Notes under the pieces: model-generated
The model's database searches: none
What the model was told of the DNA's origin: nothing
Seen by the model: the letters and a program-made list of their open reading frames with translations, nothing else
Shown here: positions 1 through 7,516 of the stretch, in pieces
How positions within the stretch are numbered: position 1 is the stretch's first letter
Layout of the letters: each line of letters begins with the position of its first letter
From: Acidimicrobiales bacterium
GTDB taxonomy: Bacteria; Actinomycetota; Acidimicrobiia; Acidimicrobiales; Aldehydirespiratoraceae
Assembly: GCA_029263175.1 (NCBI GenBank)
Contig: JAJCXZ010000069.1
Span: 1 to 64,000 of the forward strand
Direction of reading: 5' to 3'
DNA length: 64,000 bases
Translations under genes and position numbers: made by a program

Positions 1-40
1 ACTAGAGTCGAGTGTTGGGAGCGGATGGACTAGCCGGTGG

Positions 41-679
41 TCATGCGACCTTGTAAGCCTTTCCCTCGACAGCCAGTGAATGGGCTGTGGTCAGGTGGAC
101 CACGGCTCTCTTCCCGGTATCGACGTATCGAACAGCGACGAATTCGTCGCTGGGTTGATCTATGCGGAGATGTTGGGAGGTCAATACAGAGATTGTGTCC
201 GTTGAACGGTCAGGCTGTTGTCCGCTGAACTGCCCGGTCACTGTCCGCTCAACCGCCGGGGCGGTGTCCGCTGAACGGCATGGCTCGATGCGTGGGAAGC
301 CGAGTGTCCTCCACACTGTTGAGCCGCGTTTCTTCTCGTCTCGCTCCCACCAGCCGACGGCTTCGGCTTCATGGGCGAGCTTGCCAACTGCCTGACGGCT
401 CGAACCTAGGTCTGCCGCAAGCGTTGAGAGCGAGACGTAGGTCTGCGCGAACCGCGGGTCCTTTACGGAGTAGGTGACGTAGGTCGACAAGGCGAGACCC
501 AAACCGACGCCCGCGGCGCTCGTTCGTCGACGTGGAAATGCTAGATGGCCGTATTCGCGAAACACGCGCCTCCACACGTCGACAGGGTGGCCAGTCGTAC
601 TCATGCCGAGGCCGGTCACCCAAGGAGGCAGACCGAATGCGTCGAGCAGCGAAACGCACACATCGTTGGTTCCGGTCAC
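41..679 (-). CDS. HTH protein, possible replication initiator of the element
   Basis: This 212-residue protein has no family I can name with certainty. Residues about 81-115 form a winged-helix-like HTH (SLSTLAADLGSSRQAVGKL followed by a basic wing), the kind found in N-terminal domains of phage and plasmid replication proteins. Residues about 135-162 are encoded by four iteron-like DNA repeats, and a short C-terminal domain follows. The layout (HTH, internal iterons, C-terminal domain) resembles lambda O, whose origin lies inside its own gene; that parallel is inference. The start used is GTG at 679; ATG at 604 is an alternative, and neither has a clear Shine-Dalgarno sequence. A transcription regulator is the main alternative. 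Confidence 0.55.
   Translation of the reverse strand: MTGTNDVCVSLLDAFGLPPWVTGLGMSTTGHPVDVWRRVFREYGHLAFPRRRTSAAGVGLGLALSTYVTYSVKDPRFAQTYVSLSTLAADLGSSRQAVGKLAHEAEAVGWWERDEKKRGSTVWRTLGFPRIEPCRSADTAPAVERTVTGQFSGQQPDRSTDTISVLTSQHLRIDQPSDEFVAVRYVDTGKRAVVHLTTAHSLAVEGKAYKVA
196..287 (+). repeat. Four iteron-like direct repeats, 23-bp period
   Basis: Four copies of a 12-bp core with consensus TGTCCGCTGAAC begin at 196, 219, 242 and 265, exactly 23 bp apart. The copies at 219 and 265 are identical; those at 196 and 242 differ by one base each. The 11-bp spacers are not conserved. Because 23 is not a multiple of three, the copies are read in three different frames of the overlapping gene and give unrelated peptides, so the conservation is at DNA level. 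Regular same-orientation spacing near two helical turns is typical of initiator-binding iterons. Confidence 0.75.
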
Positions 680-780
680 CTAGCGGCCTCGATGAGGTGT
701 GCGGTGATCGGGTTCACAAGAACCTACCCAGAGGGGGGTGGACTTCGGTCCGCAACGAGTGAGGGTCGCGGTCGGAAGGG

Positions 781-1164
781 TCATGCCGCATCGCTGGTGG
801 CCGCTAGGGTGATTTCGAGGGCCAAGAGGCGAATCTCAATCTCCTCAGCGTCACGCCAGCGCAACGCCGAGTCCAACACCGTCCTCGCTGCACCCAAGCG
901 CACTGACGGCGGCTGACTGGCGTCCAGCAGTTCGCTGAGCGTGTCAACGGCCCGACCGGTCGTTGCACACAACCGCGCTGTCGTTCGGGAAATCAGTTCC
1001 TGCTGAGCCTCCTCGACCCGAGCTACGAAATCGGTGTCATCACAACGCCGATACACGGTCCGCTCGCTCACCCCGGCAGCTTCGGCTGCCTCCTCTTTGG
1101 TTGAGCCTCCCGCGAGCGACGCGACCAACACCGCATCGGCTCTGCGTCTGCCGTCACCTGACAC
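781..1164 (-). CDS. Small HTH protein, terminase-small-subunit-like or regulator
   Basis: This 127-residue protein has an N-terminal helix-turn-helix (GSTKEEAAEAAGVSERTVYRR, about residues 20-40) followed by a helical region. Proteins of this shape occur in phages and integrative elements as small-terminase-like or resolvase-type HTH proteins, but no specific function can be read. Its start overlaps the end of the upstream gene by 11 bases, so the two are probably cotranscribed. The position inside the integrative element supports an accessory or regulatory role. Confidence 0.6.
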   Translation of the reverse strand: MSGDGRRRADAVLVASLAGGSTKEEAAEAAGVSERTVYRRCDDTDFVARVEEAQQELISRTTARLCATTGRAVDTLSELLDASQPPSVRLGAARTVLDSALRWRDAEEIEIRLLALEITLAATSDAA

Positions 1165-1525
1165 TGTCCGCCACCTCGTCTCGAACCTTGGTCACCTGAT
1201 CGAGGAGTTCTGCTCCCGTGGCCATTTGTGAGAAGCCGACAATCCACGTCCAATCTGAGAAGGTCCTATCGGCCGGTCTCTTGGCCTCTGCTTCCGAGCG
1301 GCAAAACTCGTCGAGCCTTTCGAGGCTCTCCATGACGCCCGTGGCGATATCTTCGTCGCTGAGTTTCTTGCTAGGAGGATCAGCCAGGTGGCGCTCACAG
1401 TGCGGACAGGACATATCTGATCGAAGTCTTGCTAGCCGGGTTGTCGCTCTGTGCATCACACTTCGAATCCGCTGAATCGTGTCAGATCTGACGGGACTTA
1501 CGTGACCGCATGGGTGAGCGTTCAA
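1154..1525 (-). CDS. Hypothetical protein with a CxxC motif
   Basis: This 123-residue protein is not recognised. It contains CPHCERHL near residue 40, which could be half of a zinc knuckle, then an acidic helical stretch and a Trp-rich segment (DWTWIVGF). It overlaps the start of the HTH gene at 781-1164. The start is uncertain: internal ATG codons at 1456 and 1414 would remove the basic N-terminus and leave the CPHC motif close to the beginning. It belongs to the integrative element. Confidence 0.5.
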   Translation of the reverse strand: MNAHPCGHVSPVRSDTIQRIRSVMHRATTRLARLRSDMSCPHCERHLADPPSKKLSDEDIATGVMESLERLDEFCRSEAEAKRPADRTFSDWTWIVGFSQMATGAELLDQVTKVRDEVADSVR

Positions 1526-1617
1526 CAGCTAGCGCGGCCGCGCAACGACCGGGCGATCGACTGCCTCTATCGAAGTCTTCGCGGCCGTGCGCCGGTGGAT
1601 ATGGAGACTTCATTGAT

Positions 1618-1836
1618 CTACGCCGGCTCCGGTAGATCAGGTTCACCGAGATCGAGCATCCGAGCGAGGGCCGCAGTCGGGATCACGAGTCGTCGCCCGA
1701 GTCGGATTGAGGGGATCTCTCCTGCCTGAACTGCCTGGTAGGCGCTACCGCGGGAGATGTGTAGGACTTCGGCAGCCTCTGACACTGACATCACGGGCTG
1801 CACACTCGCGTCGAGGAAGTGTGGGACTAGGTTCAC
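1618..1836 (-). CDS. Excisionase-like HTH protein
   Basis: This 72-residue protein has the MerR-like winged-helix signature of the excisionase (Xis/HTH_17) family: SVSEAAEVLHISRGSAY, then GEIPSIRLGRRLVIP as the wing. Such proteins bind DNA near att sites and direct element excision, or act as small regulators. The GTG start at 1836 is preceded by AAGGAGC at a spacing of about seven bases, which supports it. It is divergent from the gene at 1981, and a palindrome-rich control region separates them. Function as the Xis partner of the nearby integrase is inferred from family and position. Confidence 0.8.
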   Translation of the reverse strand: MNLVPHFLDASVQPVMSVSEAAEVLHISRGSAYQAVQAGEIPSIRLGRRLVIPTAALARMLDLGEPDLPEPA

Positions 1837-1869
1837 AAGAAGCTCCTTGGGTCTGTTTACAACGAATTA

Positions 1870-1949
1870 GTACAGAGAGTACATCGGCACTCAACGAATG
1901 TTGCGCTCTTTGCGGGAATTAGACGTCTAATCCGATATAAATAGATCTA
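1870..1949. promoter_or_regulatory. Divergent control region with palindromic operator candidates
   Basis: Between the excisionase-like gene and the gene at 1981 there is a locally AT-rich stretch. It holds GTAC-AGAGA-GTAC (1870-1882), a perfect 14-bp palindrome ATTAGACGTCTAAT (1918-1931), and a shorter palindrome TAGATCTA (1942-1949) sharing the same TAGA/TCTA half-sites. TATAAATA (1936-1943) could serve as a -10 for the rightward gene. The arrangement suggests operators for an element-encoded repressor; the binding protein is unknown. Confidence 0.5.
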
Positions 1950-1980
1950 ACGGGACACGACGGCACGAAAGGAAGCTGCT

Positions 1981-2643
1981 ATGGCGGTCATTCGCTTTGA
2001 GGTCGGCGGAGGCGGGTGGGCCAGGTACACCGAGCGGTCGAAGAGTCTCAGCGCCGAGGTGATGGTCCGGTTTGTCGTAGATCCTTTAGATGGGCGGGCG
2101 CAGGCTGTTCAGGCCGTCGTCTCGCGCGGCGACAACGGAGCGGAAGTGGCCCTCGGAGAAACGATGCGCCGCGTCCGCTGGGGCAAGATCGAAGCCTTCG
2201 CCAACCAGCCAGACTCACTACGGCTGCTCCAGGAACGCATCGATGAGGACATCGAGATTATGCTCGTGGCGACCGGCGACGAGGATCGTGAAAATACTCC
2301 GGAGACTGCGGCAAAGGTAGCCGAAGGAGCGTTTCACGAAGCTCTGAAACGAGCTAAGACGTTTGCTGACAGTGCAGTCGCCTCCGCCGCCGCTCCATGG
2401 GAGACGGCGAGTCTTGGCCCTCGACGAAGTCCGAAGCTGAGGGTTCCAGACGGCGGCAAGTACCCGGACTCCTTCTACAAGGACTTCGCAGAGGTGCACT
2501 CATCGCTGGCAGCGGAGGGCGCATCGCCCGCAGCAATCATCTCGGACGCCAACGGGGTAGCCCGAACAACGGTGCACAGGTGGGCGAAAGAAGCCAGACG
2601 AAGAGGACTCCTTGGACCCGGACGGAGAGGTCAAACAGGATGA
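1981..2643 (+). CDS. Unknown element protein with C-terminal HTH
   Basis: This 220-residue protein has no recognisable N-terminal domain; that part is mixed beta and acidic helix. The C-terminal third (residues about 165-220) contains a conserved-looking aromatic segment (PDSFYKDF) and an HTH (DANGVARTTVHRWAKEARRRG), ending in a basic tail. GAAAGGA lies about eight bases upstream of the ATG. The stop overlaps the integrase start in an ATGA at 2640-2643, so the two are translationally coupled. In actinobacterial elements such genes directly before a tyrosine integrase often encode DNA-binding partners, so a role in recombination or its control is plausible but not shown. Confidence 0.6.
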   Translation: MAVIRFEVGGGGWARYTERSKSLSAEVMVRFVVDPLDGRAQAVQAVVSRGDNGAEVALGETMRRVRWGKIEAFANQPDSLRLLQERIDEDIEIMLVATGDEDRENTPETAAKVAEGAFHEALKRAKTFADSAVASAAAPWETASLGPRRSPKLRVPDGGKYPDSFYKDFAEVHSSLAAEGASPAAIISDANGVARTTVHRWAKEARRRGLLGPGRRGQTG

Positions 2644-3800
2644 GTGGGCGCGGCAGTATCAAGAAGGACGATTCGGGCCGCTGGATGTTCGTCGTCGATG
2701 TTTCGGCCGGGCAGGGCCGACGACAGGTTCGACGCCGGGGTTTCGAAACGAAGAAGGCAGCTCAGGAAGCCCTAACGCAGCTACTTACAGAGATGCGCTC
2801 TGGTGCATGGGTCGAGCCGTCAAAGCAGACCCTGGCCGAATATCTGGTCGAGTGGACTGAGACGATCAAATCCACAGTGAGGGAGTCGACGCACTTTTCC
2901 TATGGACGTAACATCCGGTTGCACGTGATTCCGCGAATCGGCCAGATTCCACTCCAGGAGGTCGACGCAGGAGTTCTGAACTCCCTATACGCCGAACTAC
3001 TTCGAGACGGGCACCGAACAAAGCCAGGCGGCCTAGCACCGCGAACGGTTCGATACATACACACGATCCTTCACCGAGCGTTCAGAGATGCCACCAGGTG
3101 GGGACGACTGAGTCGGAACATCGCCGATGCAGCAGATCCACCCCGCGGCGGTCCAAGAGTTGAGATCGTGACTTGGTCTGCCGAGTCGGTCGGTCGATTC
3201 TTGAAGCAGAGCCGACATGAGGGCGACTCGTACGTCGCAGCATGGGAGCTGATCGCAACCACGGGAATGCGTCGTGGTGAGGCTCTTGGTTTGAGATGGG
3301 CAGACGTTGACCTAGATGAAGCGGTGCTGGCGATCCGACAAACCGTCGTCACTGTCAACCACGAGGTGCGGTACGGCACACCCAAGACGAAAGCTGGAAA
3401 CCGCAGAATCGATCTCGATCTCCGGACCATTGCGGCGCTCCGCGCCCATCGCAAACGCCAGAACGAAGAACGGCTCCTCATTGGCACCGGATGGAGGGAG
3501 AACGACCTGGTGTTCTGCAAGGTCGATGGCGAACCACTGCACCCGGACCATTTCTCTCGCGAGTTCGTCCGACGCGTTGCCCGGTGGCAGTTTCCGAAGC
3601 TTTCACTTCAGGGTCTGCGCCATACGTGGGCCACGCTGGCCTTGAAAGCTGGCGTACATCCCAAAGTCGTTCAGGAGCGCCTCGGGCACTCCACCATCGC
3701 GATCACGCTCGACACCTACTCTCACGTGACGGCCGGGATGCAGGCCGATGCAGCGGCGACGGTCGCCGAGATCATCGCTGGGACCGCGCACCTGGAGTGA
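2640..3800 (+). CDS. Tyrosine recombinase (integrase)
   Basis: The protein is 386 residues, normal for an actinobacterial phage-type integrase. It has an N-terminal arm-binding segment, a SAM-like core-binding domain (about 60-160) and a catalytic domain. Catalytic positions visible are Arg211 (TGMRRGEALGL), a beta-hairpin Lys (TPKTKAGNRR), Arg327 (LQGLRHTWATL), His350 (LGHS) and nucleophile Tyr360 (LDTYSHV). The usual His of the HxxR box is Gln324, which is uncommon. The ATG at 2640 is chosen because it forms an ATGA overlap with the upstream gene, although the frame is open further upstream. The gene ends 212 bases from the tRNA-Leu 3' end, its presumed target. Confidence 0.93.
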   Translation: MSGRGSIKKDDSGRWMFVVDVSAGQGRRQVRRRGFETKKAAQEALTQLLTEMRSGAWVEPSKQTLAEYLVEWTETIKSTVRESTHFSYGRNIRLHVIPRIGQIPLQEVDAGVLNSLYAELLRDGHRTKPGGLAPRTVRYIHTILHRAFRDATRWGRLSRNIADAADPPRGGPRVEIVTWSAESVGRFLKQSRHEGDSYVAAWELIATTGMRRGEALGLRWADVDLDEAVLAIRQTVVTVNHEVRYGTPKTKAGNRRIDLDLRTIAALRAHRKRQNEERLLIGTGWRENDLVFCKVDGEPLHPDHFSREFVRRVARWQFPKLSLQGLRHTWATLALKAGVHPKVVQERLGHSTIAITLDTYSHVTAGMQADAAATVAEIIAGTAHLE

Positions 3801-3942
3801 AGCATCTGGCACCCACAGCGAATGATCCTGCCCCACCCGCCAACCACTGGCGTCAGGACTAGGAAGGCCGCTCCAGTTTCTCCTCCCATACTCCGTCCTG
3901 AACGGGTGCGGTCGGGCTAGTAGTCATGGACTCTTAGGAGAT

Positions 3943-3963
3943 TCTGTGACCAATCTGTGACCA
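3943..3963 (+). repeat. Direct repeat, probable integrase arm-type sites
   Basis: TCTGTGACCA occurs twice, at 3943-3952 and 3954-3963, separated by one base, so the two lie one helical turn apart on the same face. The pair sits about 50 bp from the tRNA-Leu 3' end, between it and the integrase. Tyrosine integrases bind short tandem arm sites in this position; that assignment is inferred from location and spacing. Confidence 0.6.
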
Positions 3964-4012
3964 GTTCGCCCAAATCAATCGCTTCGCAGGCTCCTGACCT
4001 GCGACTTCGTTG

Positions 4013-4096
4013 TGCGGACGGGGGGATTTGAACCCCCACACCCTTCCGGGCACCAGGACCTAAACCTGGCGTGTCTGCCAATTCCACCACGTCCGC
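4013..4096 (-). tRNA. tRNA-Leu (anticodon UAG)
   Basis: The minus strand folds as an 84-nt cloverleaf. The acceptor stem GCGGACG (4090-4096) pairs with CGTCCGC (4014-4020), and the discriminator A is at 4013. The anticodon stem CCAGG/CCTGG encloses the loop TTTAGGT, giving anticodon TAG. A long variable arm and the T-arm motif GGTTCAAATCC are present. CCA is not encoded. The 3' end faces the integrase, so this gene is the probable attachment site. Confidence 0.97.
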
Positions 4097-4156
4097 GTGA
4101 TGCGCTCGTCAGGGTATCGGTCTCAAGATCCATGCTGAGGCGCCGAAGTTTGAAGT

Positions 4157-4870
4157 ATGTGGCGAAGGGTCGTGTTGCTCATCGCGGTTGGGCTGGTGGC
4201 CGCGGGCTGTGGCTTCAACTCTGACCCTGAAGACGCCGCGGGTGGAGCACGCGAGATCCCTGCTCCGAAGTCGTCGGGATGGGGAACGGTTCCGATAGAG
4301 AGCCTGGACGCGGACGCAGGTGCCGAGCGTGTTGTTTCCGACGATGTTGGCTCGGATGATTTTACCTCGGACGATGCTCTCTCTGATGACGACGAACTCG
4401 AGGTACCAGAGGCCGAACCGGTGGTTGCCCCAGAGGGTGTGTTGGTGCCGGTCAGCGAGGGGATCTGTGCCGTCTTCCTCGCAGTGATGGTGACGAGTCC
4501 GGCTGAATTCGGCTCGGACAGTGCCGCCACTGCTGCGTACCGTTCGGCGCTCGAGCCGATCAGCGTCGAGGCAGCCACTCTCCTTGACGAAGTGAGCAGC
4601 GGGGGAGCTTCCAGCGATCGCTTGTGGCAGCTTCTCGGCCGCCTCGACGAGATTACGCTGGCAGGATGTTCGGTGCCGTTCGCCAACGCTCAGATCATTC
4701 TGGCCACGTACGACGTCGATGATGTCGTCGCCGGATGGCCGTCGTCGATGCCGTGTTTCGTTGCGACGGGTGAACCATTGTCTGCGTTCACATTGAGCCA
4801 TGCTGCAGTCGACTGCAGCACTGGTCAGCAGGTCGGCTGGCGTGATGGGGAATGGCAGGTCGAGCCCTAA
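4157..4870 (+). CDS. Predicted lipoprotein, function unknown
   Basis: This 237-residue protein begins with a basic, hydrophobic signal peptide ending in the lipobox VAAGC, with the lipidated Cys at residue 18, so it should be anchored to the outer face of the membrane. An acidic low-complexity segment rich in Ser, Asp and Glu (about residues 50-90) acts as a spacer before a globular domain with two or more Cys pairs. No family is recognised. It sits between the tRNA-Leu and clpP on the same strand as clpP, with 51 bases between them. Confidence 0.7.
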   Translation: MWRRVVLLIAVGLVAAGCGFNSDPEDAAGGAREIPAPKSSGWGTVPIESLDADAGAERVVSDDVGSDDFTSDDALSDDDELEVPEAEPVVAPEGVLVPVSEGICAVFLAVMVTSPAEFGSDSAATAAYRSALEPISVEAATLLDEVSSGGASSDRLWQLLGRLDEITLAGCSVPFANAQIILATYDVDDVVAGWPSSMPCFVATGEPLSAFTLSHAAVDCSTGQQVGWRDGEWQVEP

Positions 4871-4921
4871 ACACCCGATGCGTCGCCAGTGCGGCGTGCG
4901 TGGGCGGTACCCTTTCAACAT

Positions 4922-5527
4922 ATGACCTCGCAGCAGAACGTCTCCTCGCAGTTCAACTCTTCGGCCATGCTCGCCAACCCGCAGGCCGACGTCTATCACC
5001 GGCTGCTTCAGGACCGCATCGTGGTTCTTGGCACCGACGTCAACGACGATATTGCCAATTACATCACCGCTCAGCTCCTGTACCTCGAGGGTCAGGACAA
5101 CGAGAAGCCGATCTGGCTCTACATCAACTCGCCGGGCGGTTCGGTGAGCGCCGGCATGGCCATTTACGACACGATGCAGTTCGTGGCGCCGGATGTCGGC
5201 ACAATTTGTATGGGCCTTGGCGCGTCGATGGGGCAGTTCTTGCTCTGTGCGGGAGCCCCGGGCAAGCGCTACGCGTTGCCCCATGCCCGCATCATGATGC
5301 ACCAGCCCCTTGGCGGTGTGCAGGGTCAGGCCACCGACATCGCCATCCAGGCCGAGCAGATGGCGTACACCAAGCGTCTGCTCCAAGAGCGCATCGCCGA
5401 GCACACCGGCCAGACGTATGAGCAGGTCGAGGCCGACTCCGATCGTGACCGCTGGTTCACCGCCGAAGAGGCGAAGGACTACGGCATCATCGACCACGTC
5501 ATCGTTCGACGTGGCGAGATGCTCTGA
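4922..5527 (+). CDS. clpP: ATP-dependent Clp protease proteolytic subunit
   Basis: This 201-residue serine protease subunit forms the barrel that degrades substrates fed by ClpX or ClpC in the cytoplasm. The catalytic triad is Ser102 (GLGASMGQ), His127 (RIMMHQP) and Asp176 (SDRDRW), with the oxyanion-strand motif INSPGGSV. Length matches the family. The ATG at 4922 (MTSQQN) gives a short propeptide; an upstream ATG at 4889 would add 11 residues. Many actinobacteria carry two adjacent clpP genes followed by clpX; here only one is present and the next gene is unrelated, so partners must be elsewhere. Confidence 0.96.
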   Translation: MTSQQNVSSQFNSSAMLANPQADVYHRLLQDRIVVLGTDVNDDIANYITAQLLYLEGQDNEKPIWLYINSPGGSVSAGMAIYDTMQFVAPDVGTICMGLGASMGQFLLCAGAPGKRYALPHARIMMHQPLGGVQGQATDIAIQAEQMAYTKRLLQERIAEHTGQTYEQVEADSDRDRWFTAEEAKDYGIIDHVIVRRGEML

Positions 5528-5557
5528 ACCACCCACCCCGAAACTGCTGCCGCCAGA

Positions 5558-5572
5558 CCCCGCCAGGCGGGG
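5558..5572 (+). terminator. Hairpin downstream of clpP
   Basis: CCCCG at 5558-5562 and CGGGG at 5568-5572 flank a 5-nt loop, 31 bases after the clpP stop. No U-tract follows, so intrinsic termination is uncertain. Confidence 0.35.
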
Positions 5573-5606
5573 GAAACCGGGGGCAAATTCGGTTTGAGGG
5601 GGAGCA

Positions 5607-6761
5607 ATGCTCACGTCGGAGATGGTCGAACTGATCGACGCCTACAGCACGGCGGTCGTTGCCACCGTCACTGCTGAGGGGGGCGCCGCGGCGTCGGTCA
5701 AGGGCACATTCGTCGTGGAGGACGACTCTCACATCGCCTTCGGTGAGATCCGGTCGCCGGGCACCGTGGCGAACCTGCAGGCGAACCCCACGGTGGAAGC
5801 CGTGTTCACCGATGTGCTGACGCGCCGAGCGGTTCGTGTTGCGGGCACGGCCGAGATCGTCGACACGGCAGGTGATCTCGAGCTGGAGTTCTACGTCAAG
5901 TGGGCACGGTTCGTTCCCCTGATGAACCGCTTCGTAAGAATCACGGTCGAGCGCGCTGAGATCATCGTCTCGCCCTCGTACGACATCGGGATTGGCCGAG
6001 CCGAGCTCGTGGACTCCCAGCTGCAGCGGCTCGACAACCTGGCCGGCCTTGAGCGCGCGCCTGAGACTGCTGCGGTCAACGGGTTCGGCCAACCGGTCGG
6101 GTTGCCGTTCGACTTCCGCCAGCCCGATCCTCCGGCAACCAAGCCGGTTTCGGGTCAGTACTGCGACGTCGTCGCCCTCGATGCTGCGGCGCACGAGGTC
6201 GACCTGTTCGAGGCCTTCGCCGGGGCCGACGACGACAGCGACTGGACCTACCTGCCGTACGGGCCGTTCCATGAGTTCGAACCGTTCTCGGCATGGCTGC
6301 ACAGCGTGGCGAACCTGAGCGATCCGGTCTTCTACACGATCATCGAACAGCGGACCGGGAAGGCCACCGGGGTAGCGAGCTACCTGCGGGTCGCTCCACC
6401 CTTGGCCTCGATCGAAGTCGGCCATATTCACCTGTCGCGCTCGTTGCAGCGGACAGCGGCCGCCACCGAGGCCATGTACCTGATGATGAGGCGGGCGTTC
6501 GCCCAGGGATACCGGCGGTACGAGTGGAAGTGCGACAAGCTGAACGGTCCATCGCGGGTGGCGGCGAAACGGCTCGGTTTCCGGTTCGAGGGGACGTTCG
6601 TGCAGGCGGCTCACTACAAGGGACGCAATCGTGACACCGCGTGGTTCTCCGTCCTCGATTCCGAGTGGCCGCGTCTCGAGGCCGAGTTCGTCCGTTGGCT
6701 CGACCCGTCGAACTTCGACGCCAATGGCGACCAGCTCACCCGCCTGCAGGCGACATGTTGA
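5607..6761 (+). CDS. Fusion of PPOX-type flavin domain and GNAT acetyltransferase
   Basis: The protein is 384 residues in one uninterrupted frame with two domains. Residues 1 to about 150 resemble the pyridoxamine-5'-phosphate-oxidase-like FMN-binding split barrel. Residues about 160-384 match a RimJ/RimL-type GNAT family (GQPVGLPF near its start, DWTYLPYGPF, ATGVASYLR, EVGHIHLS, YEWKCD, GFRFEG, KGRNRDTAWFS). These GNAT proteins are normally free-standing and begin near the GQPVG motif, so this looks like a true gene fusion. A GAGGGGG Shine-Dalgarno precedes the ATG. The substrate of either half is unknown. It converges on rpe across a palindromic element. Confidence 0.85.
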   Translation: MLTSEMVELIDAYSTAVVATVTAEGGAAASVKGTFVVEDDSHIAFGEIRSPGTVANLQANPTVEAVFTDVLTRRAVRVAGTAEIVDTAGDLELEFYVKWARFVPLMNRFVRITVERAEIIVSPSYDIGIGRAELVDSQLQRLDNLAGLERAPETAAVNGFGQPVGLPFDFRQPDPPATKPVSGQYCDVVALDAAAHEVDLFEAFAGADDDSDWTYLPYGPFHEFEPFSAWLHSVANLSDPVFYTIIEQRTGKATGVASYLRVAPPLASIEVGHIHLSRSLQRTAAATEAMYLMMRRAFAQGYRRYEWKCDKLNGPSRVAAKRLGFRFEGTFVQAAHYKGRNRDTAWFSVLDSEWPRLEAEFVRWLDPSNFDANGDQLTRLQATC

Positions 6762-6804
6762 CCTGTCCCCGGTTCAAACGGGGGTCTGACCCCACTGTTT
6801 CAAC
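6757..6804. terminator. Palindromic convergent-gene junction, related to the 20-bp repeat
   Basis: Between the stops of the fusion gene and rpe lie nested inverted repeats: GTTGA/TCAAC at the ends (6757-6761 and 6800-6804) and GGGGT-CTG-ACCCC (6781-6793). The inner hairpin differs by one base from the core of the 20-bp element found at three other convergent junctions. A bidirectional terminator is the likely role. Confidence 0.5.
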
Positions 6805-7472
6805 TAGCGGGCGGATTCGGCGAGGGACCTGAGTTCGGCGACGCCGGCGGCACGGTCGTCGTAGTTGAACAGGGCGGATCCGCTGACGAAGACGTTTGCT
6901 CCGGCGGCGGCGCACTCGGCGATGGTGGTGGCACCGATGCCGCCGTCGACCTCGATATCGATCTCGTTGCCGCTGGCGTCGACCATGGCCTTCAGCTCGG
7001 CGATCTTGCTGGTGAGTGGGATGTAGGCCTGGCCGCCGAAGCCCGGGTTCACGGTCATCACGAGAATGTGATCGATGACGTCGAGGACGTGGCTGACAAC
7101 ACTGGCCGGGGTGTGCGGGTTGAGTACCACACCCGAACGTGCGCCGAGCTTTCCGATGTTGTCGAGTGAACGATGGAGATGAATGCTCGCCTCGGCGTGG
7201 ATCATGACTGTTTCGCATCCGGCGTCGATGTAGAGCGGTGCCATTTCGTCCGGCCGAGCCACCATCAGGTGGGCTTCGTAGTGGATCGAGGAGTGGGGCC
7301 GACAGCTGCTGATGATGTCGGGACCGATGCTGATATTCGGCACGAACACACCGTCCATCACGTCCCAATGGATGCGATCGACGCCTGCCTTCTCCAGGTC
7401 GACTATTTCCTCGCCCAGACGAGCGAAGTCGGCGGGAAGGACTGACGGGGCAATCTCAATGCTGCGGCTCAC
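6804..7472 (-). CDS. rpe: Ribulose-phosphate 3-epimerase
   Basis: This 222-residue TIM-barrel enzyme interconverts ribulose-5-phosphate and xylulose-5-phosphate in the pentose phosphate pathway. Diagnostic motifs are APSVLPADFARLGEE at the N-terminus, HWDVMDGVFVPN, HLMV, VMTVNPGFGGQ, DGGIG and VSGSALF. Metal and catalytic residues of the family (His and Asp of the WDVMDG and HLMV strands, Asp of the DGGI strand) are present. Length is normal. The divergent neighbour is the RNA methyltransferase gene at 7517. Confidence 0.96.
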   Translation of the reverse strand: MSRSIEIAPSVLPADFARLGEEIVDLEKAGVDRIHWDVMDGVFVPNISIGPDIISSCRPHSSIHYEAHLMVARPDEMAPLYIDAGCETVMIHAEASIHLHRSLDNIGKLGARSGVVLNPHTPASVVSHVLDVIDHILVMTVNPGFGGQAYIPLTSKIAELKAMVDASGNEIDIEVDGGIGATTIAECAAAGANVFVSGSALFNYDDRAAGVAELRSLAESAR

Positions 7473-7516
7473 GGGGCCGACCCTAATCGCGGCGAACGCC
7501 GATACCGTTCTGCCTC

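Larger units (their letters stand above)
1..4013. mobile_element. Integrative element, right-hand part, inserted at tRNA-Leu
   Basis: A tyrosine integrase lies next to the 3' end of a tRNA-Leu gene, with an excisionase-like HTH gene and several small HTH or unknown genes to its left; all are absent from the housekeeping style to the right. The tRNA 3' end faces the integrase, which is the usual geometry of tRNA-targeting integrative elements, so the element occupies the low-coordinate side. I found no second copy of the tRNA 3' end in the window, so the other attachment site lies beyond base 1 and the size is unknown. Whether it is an ICE, a plasmid-like element or a prophage cannot be decided from this part; no structural phage or conjugation gene is visible. 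Confidence 0.8.

Noticed and set aside
4109-5614. A 501-codon open frame on the minus strand
   Set aside because: It lies fully antisense to the lipoprotein gene and clpP, both with clear family or signal features; it is a high-GC shadow frame with a basic, low-complexity product.
6767-6784. A tRNA T-arm-like sequence with GGTTCAAA
   Set aside because: The base after the loop does not pair as position 61 must, and no acceptor or anticodon arm is present; it is part of the palindromic junction.
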